Shown one piece after another: positions 1 through 11,050 of a stretch of 64,000 nucleotides of DNA. Both the position numbers and the translations under genes were made by a program. A model generated the notes under the pieces. That model ran no database searches and had not been told where the DNA came from. It was given only the letters and a program-made list of their open reading frames with translations. How positions within the stretch are numbered: position 1 is the first letter of the stretch; every line of letters begins with the position of its first letter. The DNA is taken from NCBI GenBank assembly GCA_963377175.1, contig CAUJNA010003287.1, positions 382,019-446,018 on the forward strand, given 5' to 3'. This stretch comes from Effrenium voratum (taxonomy: Eukaryota > Sar > Dinophyceae > Suessiales > Symbiodiniaceae).

Positions 1-1
1 A

Positions 2-1063
2 CCGGCAAGATCACGCCGCACAACGGAGGGCGAACGGTCACGTTCCCACAATGCTTCCCCCTACTCCAAGTCAGTGCCCCCACAGCGTCGCAGTCGAGCT
101 CGCTCCAGGACGCCACCACCGATCTCCCGAAGGGACGCACAATCGGATCATTCAACCACGGCAGCATCGGCTCTCGCCACTTCAGTGCCTACAGCAACTA
201 AAGCCTCATCCCGGCGGCCGAGAAGCAACAGGTCCCCACTTCCGCGCAGCAGAAGCAGTGCTCCATCGGCTCCAGCCCCTAGGACCACCGGTGCTCATCC
301 AGTCACGGAGTCATCCTCGAGAAGCACGCAGCTACGTCCGAATCCACAGGCACACCCACCGCTGATCCTGCTCCCCAACCCACAGTCCGACCCGTGGAGG
401 AGAGAACTTCAGGTGCTCGCCTCGCCGTACGTCCGCGACGGGATCCCGGTTAATCAGGAGCAGCTGGACTATGTGGCCGCTACTCTAAATGCAGCAGGAA
501 TACCATCTCAGCACTCCACCCTGAACTATGCGAAGGTCAATTCGGAACATCACTACTCCAAGATCACTCCACACTGGTTCATGCTGACCATCCCCTACCT
601 TGGCGCCACGGTTCGGCTCAAGGAACCAACGAAGACGCGACCCATGCTGCTCTGGACCCACGCGTCCAGTGTCGGCGGTACTCGAGGTATACTACGAAGC
701 CGGCAGATACATCCATCCCGGCAGCACTCCTCGGAGTGCCCAGCCTTTTACGCCCTAGGCTGGAAGATCACTGGACACGCCGATTACGATGCTGAAGAAA
801 TTGCCCGAACGATGAGTCAAAACTGGAGTATGTCTTTCAACATGGCCCAACTATTGCTGTTTGGGCGAGCTGTAGGCACCTGTCAGCCGATTCGTGCAGG
901 AGGAGAGCAAGCTTGTACCGAGGCGTTGGATTCCAGTGAACGTCCCGACGTTATACACTATGTGTCAGGCAAGTGTTGGATGGTGATTCCAGAAGCAAGC
1001 CAGATCGTTGGACTCGCATGGCCTACCGACGCGAAACCACCCACAGGTGTCCTCCGCTCGTGA
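2..1063 (+). CDS. Ser/Arg/Pro-rich ORF of unknown function, 5' partial; probable mobile-element ORF
   Basis: The frame is open from base 2 to a TGA at 1,061-1,063, so its beginning lies outside the window. The first 110 residues are rich in Ser, Arg and Pro and look disordered. The last 210 residues look globular, with Trp/Tyr/His-rich stretches such as HWFMLTIPYLGATVRL followed by LLWTHASSVGG and GILRSRQIHPS. This resembles a family I have seen repeatedly next to dinoflagellate retroelement ORFs, but I cannot name the domain. It lies upstream of, and in the same orientation as, the coiled-coil and GIY-YIG ORFs, so it may be the downstream end of one element copy or the first ORF of the same element. 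An AATAAA hexamer at about 1,370 lies between it and the next ORF. No clear promoter or start codon is visible. Confidence 0.5.
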   Translation, partial: PARSRRTTEGERSRSHNASPYSKSVPPQRRSRARSRTPPPISRRDAQSDHSTTAASALATSVPTATKASSRRPRSNRSPLPRSRSSAPSAPAPRTTGAHPVTESSSRSTQLRPNPQAHPPLILLPNPQSDPWRRELQVLASPYVRDGIPVNQEQLDYVAATLNAAGIPSQHSTLNYAKVNSEHHYSKITPHWFMLTIPYLGATVRLKEPTKTRPMLLWTHASSVGGTRGILRSRQIHPSRQHSSECPAFYALGWKITGHADYDAEEIARTMSQNWSMSFNMAQLLLFGRAVGTCQPIRAGGEQACTEALDSSERPDVIHYVSGKCWMVIPEASQIVGLAWPTDAKPPTGVLRS

Positions 1064-1485
1064 ACCTGCATCAGGCAATGATTCAGATGCACAATCTACC
1101 ACTTCGGCACTCCTGCTTTCTATGAGTTTCATCGATGCGCTGGTCTTGCTACGCTGGCAACCCGATCAGCAGAGCTGCTGCACCTGATGACAATTAATGA
1201 TGTCATTGCAAATGCCACACTGCCGTCTTCGCCCGCCGACAGCATTTTGCGACAAAAAGTGCACGCTAGGGCCTTCTGACGCAAGCACGACTTTATTTTG
1301 CTGGTCTTCTTGACGTGATTTTCTTAGTCTTGTGTTGACCCGCTTGTGTTGATCGCTTTTTCTTGCCAACAATAAAGGTTCCGGCCTCTGTTTGAAAACC
1401 TTTTGTCATAGTGACAACCCGTGCCGTATGCCTAGCGTTTGGTCAATCAATCAGCAAGTGCCAGAGATAAAACCCCCATCCCTTG
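1064..1485. other. Spacer between element ORFs
   Basis: Non-coding spacer of about 420 bases. It contains an AATAAA at about 1,370 that could act as a 3' processing signal on the plus strand, although dinoflagellates do not rely strongly on this hexamer. No RNA gene or inverted repeat stands out. Confidence 0.35.
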
Positions 1486-2837
1486 ATGGCTTCTCAGTGG
1501 CCCTACTCATGGCCGGCGACTTCGGCAACCCCTTCTTCGCAACCGATGTCTTCGCATCTTCCATCATGGTCGGTCCCACAGTCCCAGACAGAAGCCTACT
1601 CGAGTTCCAACCGGATGGAATCCACGCAGCACCAACCTCGAGAGGAAGCAGTACCCCGGGTCAATCCTCCTCGGCCTCCACATATGGCCTACCAGTTCCC
1701 ACCGCAGCCTCCTGGTCAGCTCTACAACTATCATGGCGGTGGCACGACCCACATGCAGACAGGTTCTCGGCCCCCACCACCAGCACCACCAGTTCAACTT
1801 CAGCCCCGTGCACCCCCAGGCCAAGGCGATACAACGCAGTATACTCAGCCTCGCTATGCGCAGCTCCTTCCCAGCACCTTTCAATCTGATGACATCTTCC
1901 TCGACAAAACGGAAGTCCGCAGCCTGCAACTATACCGTCACATTCAGCCCACTCAGTGGTCTCGACGGGTCGGACTCGCAGGAACAGCAAATCTAGATCT
2001 TCCGCTGACACGTCTTCTTCGGGGAGGAGCAGAAGATCACGCACTCCGAGCGCTATCGAACGGGCGATACAGTACACCGGTAATGGCTCAGACAATAGCC
2101 GAGGCGGTGTTATTGACATCAATCCTCAAAGCCTTGCGAGGCAGGGAGGTCGACATCGATCGGACTGCCCGCTCCCTTCTCCCGGACAATGCGCCAGACA
2201 AGCGCAACGAGGCTATGCAGTTCATGGAGCCACTCGCGCTCAAAATCGTGGACCTCATAGAGTCACTGCAGCCCGCCAAGCAGGAGAACCTCACCCGCCA
2301 CAAAATTGCCGAATTGGAACATCAGCTTGAGCGCTACAAGAACAAAGGCATCACTCTCACACCGGACAAGAAGCGTCTCCTTCCAATACCACTTCCTGGA
2401 CTCCCACACCTGGCCGCTCTGACCAGTCCCTCTACATCAACAAAGCGATGTCGGATGCTCAAGGGCCCCCCCTACCAGTTCCATCTCCGGAGGCTGATCC
2501 AGCTCCCAAACGACGCCCGGCAAAGCGCAAGACTCCGGAGGTCGCCCCGGACATCACCTTAGATCCAGAACTTTTACGTCAGGGCAATCCCAAGGGCCAG
2601 CAGGTCCCACTTCCCACCAGTCTCACGGACAAAGTCTTCAAAGCGTGGTTGCATGAACGCATGCTGTCCAACCAAGCGACTTACCTCGATCTCGTCAAGC
2701 AGGAGCTGGCATCGGACACGATGGAGCAGTTGAAAACTATTGCAGTCAAGTGGGGCGCCACTATCTCGCTGGTGAGCAAGGGATCAAAGCGAGCACTCTT
2801 ACAGTTCATCACGGTGCTGTACATGTATGGCAAGTGA
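1486..2837 (+). pseudogene. Proline-rich / coiled-coil ORF with one frameshift, probable retroelement ORF
   Basis: The first real ATG is at 1,486. Residues 1-125 are Pro/Gln/Ser-rich and disordered. A helical, charged middle follows, including IAELEHQLERYKNKG, which has coiled-coil spacing and probably mediates self-association. Near 2,375 the meaningful frame moves: after PDKK the sense continues in the frame holding TSWTPTPGRSDQSLYINKAM and runs to TGA 2,835-2,837, ending in a compact helical tail (LTDKVFKAWLHERM onward). The first frame instead runs on to a stop at 2,562. A second, Ser/Arg-rich frame between about 1,956 and 2,060 suggests an additional compensated indel. I do not recognise an enzyme. 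By position and composition it could be a structural or nucleic-acid-binding ORF1 of the element that also carries the GIY-YIG ORF. Confidence 0.5.
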
Positions 2838-3176
2838 GAGACGCGATGCTAGCGCTCACGATGAAGGATGGTAGCAAGCTATGAATCGGCTGGCACAAAA
2901 GGCCCTGCTGCTAGGTGTGCCCGGAACTTGCCCTGAGTCCTTCCTTTGCTTTTTCTTTTTCTCGTTTTCTCGTTCCAGGTTCTGGGGGTTTGCGAGCCGG
3001 TGTGGTTCTAAGTTGACCCACTTAACATTTCGGTGCTCGAGCATGTGATACATGGCTAAGCCATGCCGGTTATTCAATCTCCGGAGACGGTGTTTCTCCT
3101 GCAGCTCTTCGGCAAGTATGAACGTTCAGAACTATGCGGCGCTGCCAGACACTATGGCATCCCTGAGCCCATGTAG

Positions 3177-4130
3177 CCAGTCAGCTTGCAGCACGGCACC
3201 GACCACTTCCTTCCCTACCTCACGGCGCTCATTGCGCTAAGACTCGGTGATCCACTCGATGTCCACGCATCCTACCAATATTATCATGCAGGTTCTCTAC
3301 CTGATCATCATTACGTGTCGAGAATTCTCAACATGCCGATGGTCAACAAGCAACTATCCATGTGGGCCGAGCCCCTGTCCACGCTGCTCATGGTTCATCA
3401 CTACGGTCGTCCCACACATGCACTTACAGAACTCAGGCGCCGACTACGACGCTTGCGCGTACACCCGAACATGTACACCTTCACCCACTTCTCGCAGCCC
3501 AATGCGGTGTACTGGAAGCAGCGAGTAGAACTCCGCCCTGACCTTCCGCGCTCCGTCAACCCGCAGTCCGATGTATACATTGGCAGTACCAGCATCACTT
3601 ATTCCAGCCGAGAGCACAATCGTAGAGCCAAGTTGCTGGGTATTCAACATGGGCAATTTATCAACGCTGAGCCGGCACTCAGATGGTGGCATCACTTCGA
3701 CAACTGGGTCATCCTGACAGACCCCGACCACACAGTCACCTGGACTCAAGAACATGCCCTGATCAGCATTTATCAGCCGTCGCTTAATTGGCCCTACATT
3801 CATCGGCGATACAAGCGTATCTTCACCGGATACACAGCCACCAGGTTTCTTGCTGAACAACCCTGGTCCAGGTTCGGCAAACGCCTCTTCCTTCGGCTTC
3901 GAAGAAGGAGCTGCACCACCTATGGCCGAAACTTTCATCGAGTGGCGCTCAAGCACAATCAAGCCTGGTCCATCATTGCCCGCCTCACCTCGGAGCACAT
4001 TGAATCCTGGGAAGAAGAAAAACGACTTCGCAGCGGACGGCACTCGGACCTGGACATCTATGCCATCTACAGGTTGTCCGGCAATGTAGAACAGCCTCAT
4101 CGGCATCGAGTTCGCAACATTCTTCCCCCT
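3177..4130 (+). pseudogene. GIY-YIG-like endonuclease ORF of a mobile element, 3' truncated
   Basis: The frame opens after a TAG at 3,174-3,176. The key region has MYTFTHFS in the GIY position, then DVYIGSTS, Arg residues in the following helix (SREHNRRAKL), and further on TQEHALI and QPSLNWPYI. The order YIG - Arg helix - catalytic Glu - QP.LN matches GIY-YIG nucleases, the family found in Penelope-like and some other retroelements. The usual role is nicking the target DNA so that reverse transcription can be primed. About 125 residues before this domain are unrecognised. No reverse transcriptase follows: sense ends near 4,130, where (GT), (TC) and other simple repeats begin, so the element is truncated. 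The upstream Trp/Arg-rich helices are in frame with the nuclease domain. The true start is uncertain because a neighbouring frame (3,052-3,240) could carry the N terminus after an indel. Confidence 0.6.
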
Positions 4131-4139
4131 GCGGGGGGT

Positions 4140-4180
4140 GTGTGTGTGGCCCCCCTGTTCCTAAGGGGTTTCCGCGGTGT

Positions 4181-4211
<31 letters not shown>

Positions 4212-4520
4212 TTGGAGTCGGATGCCACCGCAATGGACCTCTGCTCGTGGAGTACTTGGTGTGGCAGATGGCATCCCTGATGAGGGCCACACGAAGGAAA
4301 GACGTAGCATGTACGTTGTGCCGAAACTCCACTTTCCGCTTTTCACCTTTCAGTTGCTTGGGGGTGCACATTGTTAGTTTCGCCGTCTCATATCCAGTGT
4401 GCGTGTGTGTGCGTGTGTGTGCGCATGTGTGAGTGTGTGTTTGTCTGTTTGTGTGTGTGTGGTTGTGAGTGTGTGTGCGTTTGTGAGTTTGTGCTTGTGC
4501 TTGTGCTTGTGTCGGGGGTA
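4140..4520. repeat. Simple-repeat block: (TC)n then degenerate (GT)n
   Basis: A (TC)n run at about 4,182-4,209 and a long imperfect GT/GTGC tract from about 4,395 to 4,512. Both interrupt the end of the GIY-YIG ORF. Open frames here read as His-Thr or Ser-Leu repeats and are not genes. Confidence 0.9.
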
Positions 4521-5570
4521 ATAGCCTACCACTGATCTTGTCACCAAATCCTCTCCTCAGGCCTTTGAACCCTATGGCCCATGTCTTTTCAGCTTCCAGT
4601 TTGCGGCTTGGATCGGTGGTTTGGAGGTTGGGAGTGGTTTCCCATCTTCCCTCTCCAAGAAACAGGAACCGGTTCAACTCCACCAGCCCCCGCAAGACGA
4701 AAGCAACCTTGGCCCCCACGCTTCACCTCGCCCACCTGGCACGCCAATCGTTTCAGGAGGGCCCTGAAATCTGCGAAACCCGCAAAACGCACAAGCAGCC
4801 AACATAATCATCAAACAGGGTTCGCAATCAATAGGGTCAAGAAACCTGAGAAACCTGTAGGGTTTGTGCTTAAAACTGGGCTTGTTCAAAGAACACTGAA
4901 TCTGGAGTGCTGATAGGGATCTTGAGAAGGATTGTTGGAAGAAAGCTGAGAATTCTGGACAGGAACAGCACCAGTACCTGGGCTACCTGAGTGGGTTGGT
5001 CAACAAAAATCCAAACTTTTGGTTTGCCGCTAAAGTCTTTTGAGGTCAAAACGAAACTCAGGAAATCGGAGAATGGCAAGAAAGCACAAACAAAGCTCGC
5101 ACGGGCTGGGTGCCCTCAACTCCCCGAACCTTGCTCATCTCTACCAGCCTCAAACTGGCTCATAATGTGGGGCAGGATGCCCGAACCTTGCTCATCCCTA
5201 CCAGCCTCATACGGGAACTGTGATTTTGAAGATACCTTGGCCCACATACGTTTTGATATTGCTTCAGATTTCGTGTACCCTAAAATGTTCAACATTTTCT
5301 GGAGGAGATCTCAGAAATTCCCGCGTATTTCTTAGGAAGTCCCTTGAAACCATCATTTCGTTGGAGTAAGTTGAGGATACCCACTTCTGCAAGACGCCGC
5401 CAAGTGTTTGACCATGGCACTGGTTTCGGGCGCTCGAAGCAGGCCGGAGCTGCTGCATTCAGCACGGACACCGAGTATAGCGCGCGCACCTCGCGCCTCG
5501 GGGCGAGTACCAAAAGGAACCAGGGCCAAACGGAACGTCCTCGCGGGTGATAGGAAAGTGACTCAACAAA
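4521..5570. other. Non-coding, no recognisable feature
   Basis: About 1 kb without credible coding sense. It contains a short imperfect direct duplication around 5,115-5,215 (CCGAACCTTGCTCATC with CCAGCCTCA, twice) and nothing else I can name. Confidence 0.4.
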
Positions 5571-5617
5571 ATGTTCGAAAAAGCAATAAGTAAAGAAACA
5601 AACTCAAGAAGGCTGGA

Positions 5618-6240
5618 AGAAAAGAAAGAAGGAAGGAAGGAAAAAAGAAAGAAAGACATAAAGAGAGAAAGAAACAAAGGAAGGAACAAACAGACGGACG
5701 GACGGACGGACGGACGGAAGGAGGGAGGGAGGGAAGGAGGGAAGGAAGGAGGGAAGGAAGGAAGGAAGGAAGGAAGGAAGGAAGGAAGGAAGGAAGGAAG
5801 GAAGGAGGAAAGGATAAGAAAGGAAAGAAAGCAAAACAGAACAAAAAGGAAGAAAGGAAGAAAGAAAGGAAGGAAGATCAAAGAAGGGAGAAGAAAGGAA
5901 GAAAGAAAGGAAGGAAGGAAGATCAAAGAAAGGAGAAGAAAGGAAAGAAAGCAAAACGGAACAAAAAGGAAAAAAGGAAGAAACAAAGGAAGGAAGGAAG
6001 GAAGGAAGGAAGGAAGGAAGGAAGGAAGGAAGGAAGGAAGGAAGGAAGGAAGGAAGGAAGGAAGGAAGGAAGGAAGGAAGGTCACGGACAGGGAGAAGCA
6101 AGGAAAGAAAGAAGGAAGAAGAAAAGAAGGAAAGAAAAGGGGAAAAAGGGAAATAAAGCAAGGAACAAAAAACAAAGAAGCAAACAGAAAGAACAAAAAA
6201 AAAACACAATGAAAGAAAGAACGAAAGAAAGAAATAAACA
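5618..6240. repeat. (GAAG)n / polypurine microsatellite, about 620 bp
   Basis: Plus-strand polypurine tract dominated by GAAG repeats, purest at about 5,750-5,800 and 5,990-6,080, with short GGAC repeats at about 5,695-5,720. Open frames on both strands here read as Lys-Glu-Gly-Arg or Phe-Leu-Pro-Ser repeats and are artefacts. The strong strand asymmetry would allow triplex formation. Confidence 0.95.
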
Positions 6241-6599
6241 ATCAAGAAAAGAAGGACATCAGGAATTAGCCTCTGCAACACAGGGAAAATCACCACTCAG
6301 GCAATATAGTTACTTCGCTTCAAGCAATCCCCACCCTCCGCGCTCACGAGCTTACGACCGTGTGCATTGAGAGCCTTCTCCACCAAACTCCACTTGTCTG
6401 CGAGCCGATCTCGAGAACTCAAACATCGGTTCCGTTAACAAAAGCCAAGCCCCTTCCAAAAAGAAACCCGACGGGGTCACGGCCCAAAGCAACACAAAAG
6501 CATCACCCTTTCCGAGCCTCAGGGTACACTCAAAACACGAAGGCACCAACTTGAAATGTAAACCCAACTGTGCGCCGGGCGGGACATTAAGCAAAACCA

Positions 6600-7020
6600 G
6601 ACTGGCAAGCAGCTCTGGCGGGACACTGGCGGGATCCACTGGCGAGCACTGGCGAGCCGCTTCGGCTCGATACTGGCAAGATCCACCGGCAAGGGATACT
6701 CAGCGGGATACTTGGCGGGATCAATGGGGGGGCTGCTCTGGTGGGATGCTCGGCGGGATCCAGCTACTCTGGCGGGATACTCGGCGGCATCCCCTGGCGA
6801 GCCGCTCTCGCGGGATACTCGGCGGGATCCACTGGCGAGCCGCTGGCAGGATACTTGGCGGGATCCACTGGCGAGCCGCTCTGGCGGGATACTGGGCGGG
6901 ATCCACTGGCGAGCACCTCTGGCGGGATACTGGGCGGGATCCACTGACAAACAGCTCTGGCGGGATACTCGGCGGGATCCACTTGCGAGCTGCTCTGGCG
7001 GGATACTGGGTGGGGGCGTG
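6600..7020. repeat. 38-bp minisatellite with a GGATCC in each unit
   Basis: Tandem repeat with core GGCGGGATCCACTGGCGAGC. Successive GGATCC sites at 6,861, 6,899, 6,937 and 6,975 are exactly 38 bases apart. Units before about 6,800 are more degenerate and variable in length. Open frames across it on both strands are repetitive and not credible as genes. Confidence 0.9.
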
Positions 7021-7029
7021 GTGTAGAAG

Positions 7030-10000
7030 CATCGCAAGCGCGGATTCCAACATAAAATCTAACAACCCCTTCCTGTCGGGTGGGGAAATAACAGAAGGAA
7101 CAGAAAGATAAAAGCAATCACACCTCAAATGAGCAGCGCCCTTAAGCGTTTGTTTTCTCTTTCCTTCCTTCTGCGTCCCTACAGATGCCAGGTTCAAACC
7201 TGTCAGAATCTGTCCGACCATTGCCAGAGCCGCCCCCAAGCAGGTGAAAGGGACACACCCCCTGTTTCTGACTTTGGCAACCCCTAGAAACAGTCGACAT
7301 AGTGAGCCCAAACTCGAAACCATGGAAAATAGGGCACTCTTCTTTTCGTCCCTTGAGTTTAGAGGGAAACGCCTCCAAACAAAAGGTGAAAAAGGAAGCA
7401 CTGGATGTCATGACATTAGGCAAATGACCAGGGAACCATGGTGGACATGAATCCCCAAGTTCTGTCCATAGGGTCCAACTTTAAATTCAGACCCATACAA
7501 CCCCCACCTGTAACTAACAGCGATTTGCAGAAAATGCCAACGGCCATGACCTAAGTACCCTTCTCAGAAGTCACGGACCCCAAAGCAGGTCCGGTTTTCC
7601 CTTACCAACCAATGATCAACTCACTTCCTTAGTGGCCTAACAAAAACTCCAAACTGGTTCTTTGCCACAAAACTGGTCTTCAACAAAGCAAAATCAAGCC
7701 TGAAACGGAACTGAGGGAGTAAAAGAAAGAACATCAAGCGCAAGCATCGCCCCAAAAGATCGACGATCAACTTGTCGCGGCCCCGGGCTGGCCCGAGATG
7801 CAGCGCACGGAGACCCGGATCCAGCCGTCTTTGCACCGCTCGTTGCCTCAGGGAAAAGCAAACTCGGTTCAGGGCTGATTGACCAGTGAAGATCCAAGAA
7901 AGTGAAGAGATCCCTGTTAAATGTGTGTGTGTGTCCAGATGGGGAGCTCCTAAAAATGTTGGGTGTCCTTTTGGTTTCCCTTTGTAACCAACCACCTAAA
8001 CAAATTACCCTAGAAAACCGCACACAATCAAATGCGACATGATCACGGGTTCTCTTTCACGCATGTGGGGTACGTTAAAGCCGGTTTGTTCGGCATGATC
8101 GCAGCAGCTAAACGTGTGTAACCGGGTATTGAATAGGAGGCGTGGAAGCATCGTTCCTAAATGATTTCCTTTGGAAAATGAAACCCTACACCCAAGCAAG
8201 TACTTAGCCCCTCACGATACTCCTATGGAGCACCCATGGAGCACCCGCGCCCCCACAAAACCACATCGTGCGGCTTTTCTCCAAAGCGAATATGTTCGGA
8301 ACGCAAACCCCAGCAGAATCCGTGTTGCAGTACTACAAGGGGGCCGCAACTGATTGCAATTGGGTTTTGGGGTACATTGAAACAACATAACTCGCGATAG
8401 GAGCAACATGTTTCGCAGTTCTTGGCCCAAATGGTTGCTTGCCAGAACCAGGAGGGCTACATGAATAAAATTACACCGTATAAAAGTACAGATATCGTAT
8501 GTACATGTATATATATATACATACATACATAGGTGTATGTATATATATACATACAATTCCTAGCGCCAAGCCACCAACTAAGGCTCAGGCCAGAACACCA
8601 CCAGCTACAGCAAGCGGGAAAAAAACAGAAAAAGAGTTGCTGCGAACCAGTATGCCAACCGAATCGAAATTGGGGGGGCGTTGGTATTTCAGTGGAACCA
8701 GGGAAAGCATCCGTTTTAGGGCCCTGTTCTGGGCCGGCAGCTGTCCACACGAAGGATTCTTGGAAAAATGGCAAGCCAATGGAAGATGTAGGGGTCATGT
8801 TCTCCCCAAAAACGGCTCACCGGGGCTGCCCTCCGATCATTGAACATCCATCAAAGGGGATGACGAAGAAATTTGGGACAAGTTTGGCATACGTTTCAGA
8901 GAAAGCCCAGAACATTCAATGATGGCCATACCACATTTCCTGGCACGAATGTGGCACCGAGCATAACCTATACTTTGGGAACTTAACAACATTGATTGAG
9001 GTGCTTCTCAACACAGGGCTCACCTTTTCCCAATGGTCTGCAGGGGAAACCAAAAGGACAGCAACCTGGAGGGGACCCCTATCCAATCTTTGGACTGCGA
9101 GCAAGAAGTGTTTCAATTGTTTGCCGCCCACGAATGCGCAGAACCAAACAACACGCCAAGAAAAGCGCAGCCTATGGCGCCAGCGGGAAAGTGCCCCAAA
9201 CTACTGCGACCGGGCGGCCCCCCCCAAAAAATGTGATCCTTTTGGTTGCCCTTTAAACCATCCTTAGCAAGGGTACTCTCAATGGAAGGTTGTGTCCAGA
9301 AGGTCGGCGTCTCAAAAACAAACAAGAACAGGTTGAAGTCCCGGATTTCCCTCAATCCGTCCAAAAGGTTCCGGATCACACCCGCCGAGGGCAGGCCCCC
9401 TAAGTACCCAAGTGCCGGGCCGGAAGGATAGACCAAGATCTCCCACTTGGCATCCCCAATCTGCGCAGAAAAATGGGTCCCATCCAACGAGGTGCTCTCA
9501 AAATTGGGGTCCTCTTTTGGATGATTAGGGGAAACCAATAGGAACCCAACCACTTGAAGGGGCAAAAAAGGAAAAGGTGAAGGGGTCAAACATCATCAAA
9601 CAATTGAGGAATCATAGGGGCCCCCCTATAAAGAAGGAAAAGGAAAACGGGGGGGGTTATCTCGCGTGCCCCTACAAAAGCCACCGCCCACCGCAAAAAG
9701 GGTACTCTCGCTTTGCACAACCAAAGATTAAAGATATGGACCCATTGGAAAGAGGAACTTGGAATCGGCGTTTTATGTCCCTCCCATTTGTCTAAAAGGA
9801 CGATAGACTCATATACCCCCATTTCTTTTACCGACCACCTGTTGTTGTCAACCAGAAAGGCGATGGGCCATTTGCAGATGTCCAAACGAGAAAGGTTTTT
9901 TTGGAGTCTGCGGTTGGCTTCCTGGCTGCCATGTTCCAACTGGAGCTAATGTCAACCCAAGTTTGCGGCTTTCTGGCTTAAAACAGCGAGGCGAACCTCA
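7030..10000. other. Repeat-derived non-coding region
   Basis: No credible gene. It holds an AT-rich palindromic tract at about 8,500-8,555 (TATATATATACATACA in both orientations), and recurring degenerate blocks of the type GGTGTCCTTTTGGTTTCCCTTT...AACCA (about 7,963, 9,230 and 9,520) that look like decayed copies of the short inverted-repeat families described below. Confidence 0.5.
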
Positions 10001-10005
10001 GATCC

Positions 10006-10125
10006 ATAGGTGTCCTTTTAGGGCAAATAGATGGGTTTCCCTGGTAGATGATTAAACCACCATGTAAACCAGGAATCGCCCTCTATTTTTCCCCAAAACA
10101 ACATGCTCAGATCCCTGACATTCGG
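10006..10125. mobile_element. MITE-like copy, family AGGTGTCCTTTT (degenerate right end)
   Basis: Begins ATAGGTGTCCTTTTAGGGCAAATAGATGG and holds the family core CCCTGGTAGATGATTAAACC. The same core occurs at 13,520, 16,870 and 21,580. The right inverted end is too decayed to place. Confidence 0.5.
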
Positions 10126-10428
10126 AAGCCCCTTTGTGACTTGTCTCGTTCTTGCCATTTTGCAGGTAACATCAGGTAACCCTTCGGGTTTCTGACCAGG
10201 TGTTACCTTGGATGGTTTTCCCTCTGGTCGGCGAATCGCCTAGAAGAAGCTCTGAGGCCGTGAAACGACGAAACGAACCCTGACACACAAACCACAGAAT
10301 GGGGCGCCAGCCTAATCAAGGACATGTTCAGGGCTTTGGGGGGTCATTGCCTAGTAACACGCGTCCTGTGCTTGTTCCCAAGGAAATGATATCTTCACCT
10401 GGCAAGATCGGCAATCTACTTGAGGGTG

Positions 10429-10556
10429 AGTAAGTGGTTAGTATCATACGCTATAACCTTTTACAAGCAGGCTAACTGCACTTGGGAGACTTAGAAGTAT
10501 CTTCTTACCGAGTTACCAACCACTTACTAAGTTGGCCGGTTCGGCCAAGTAAGTCA
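10429..10556. mobile_element. MITE-like copy, family TAAGTGGTTAG / CCACTTACTAA
   Basis: GAGTAAGTGGTTAGTA at the left is matched in inverted form by CAACCACTTACTAAGTTGG at the right, about 115 bases apart. Similar inverted pairs occur at about 12,419-12,550, with single ends at about 14,425, 15,645 and 46,230, which defines a repeat family. Confidence 0.55.
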
Positions 10557-10717
10557 AAATGGCCCAGCTGTTTCCAAATTATGTGTCTTCGTTTCTCCGC
10601 TATCAAACCTCGGAAACGTCTTTCAGCACCCCAAGGTCTCTCTTCTTGCTTCAAAGGAGCGCGTGAATCTGACTTCCTAGGTGGACCGAGCTCGGGTGTT
10701 TTGCTTGCCGCTCAAAT

Positions 10718-10832
10718 GGGTATGGGTCAGAATTAAACCACCAGGAATCGGACCGCAGGTTTTGGTCCATGGCTCCATTTACGTGGGCTCCATTTGGGGC
10801 TTGCCCTATGTTTGACCCACAGCCAAATGGTC
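10718..10832. mobile_element. MITE-like copy, family CTGTGGGTCA / TGACCCACAG
   Basis: TATGGGTCAGAA at the left and TTTGACCCACAGCCAAATGG at the right are inverted relatives, with the internal motif GGACCGCAGGTTTTGGTCC. Other copies or half-copies are at 11,605-11,690 and, inverted, 12,002-12,085; also at 22,335-22,430, 34,915-34,990 and 45,135-45,240. Confidence 0.55.
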
Positions 10833-10962
10833 TCCAAGTATGACATCCAGCAACTCCTTGGCCTCGCCCACAGGAGACAAACATCCAGTGATGCCAAATC
10901 TCCAATCAGGTTTTTTCACCATGGTGCATCTGCTACCCCGCCGAAATCACCAACGCTCCTGC

Positions 10963-11050
10963 CTCCATTTGCCTAAGTCCGCTGGACAAAGAAAAGCATC
11001 CTTTAAAACCAACAGGAGAAAATAACACATATTCAATTCAGCAAATGGAA
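10963..11050. mobile_element. MITE-like copy, family CTCCATTTGC / GCAAATGGAG
   Basis: CTCCATTTGC (10,963-10,972) and GCAAATGGA (11,041-11,049) are inverted ends of an 88-bp element. Longer relatives with the internal motif CCAGTAGTGATAGATTCCC occur at 31,035-31,145 and 41,013-41,109. Confidence 0.6.

Larger units (their letters stand above)
1..4130 (+). mobile_element. Truncated multi-ORF retroelement-like unit
   Basis: Three consecutive same-strand ORFs (unknown globular, coiled-coil, GIY-YIG-like) separated by 350-420 base spacers, with frameshifts and an abrupt loss of coding sense at 4,130. The nuclease domain implies a mobile element. The lack of a reverse transcriptase in the window and the missing 5' end prevent assignment to a class. 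Confidence 0.45.

Noticed and set aside
3985..4719. 244-codon minus frame with His-Thr runs opposite the GIY-YIG ORF
   Set aside because: Shadow frame plus GT microsatellite; the plus-strand frame has the recognisable motifs.
5459..6296. 200-260 codon frames on both strands (Phe-Leu-Pro-Ser and Lys-Glu-Gly-Arg)
   Set aside because: Pure translation of the GAAG microsatellite.
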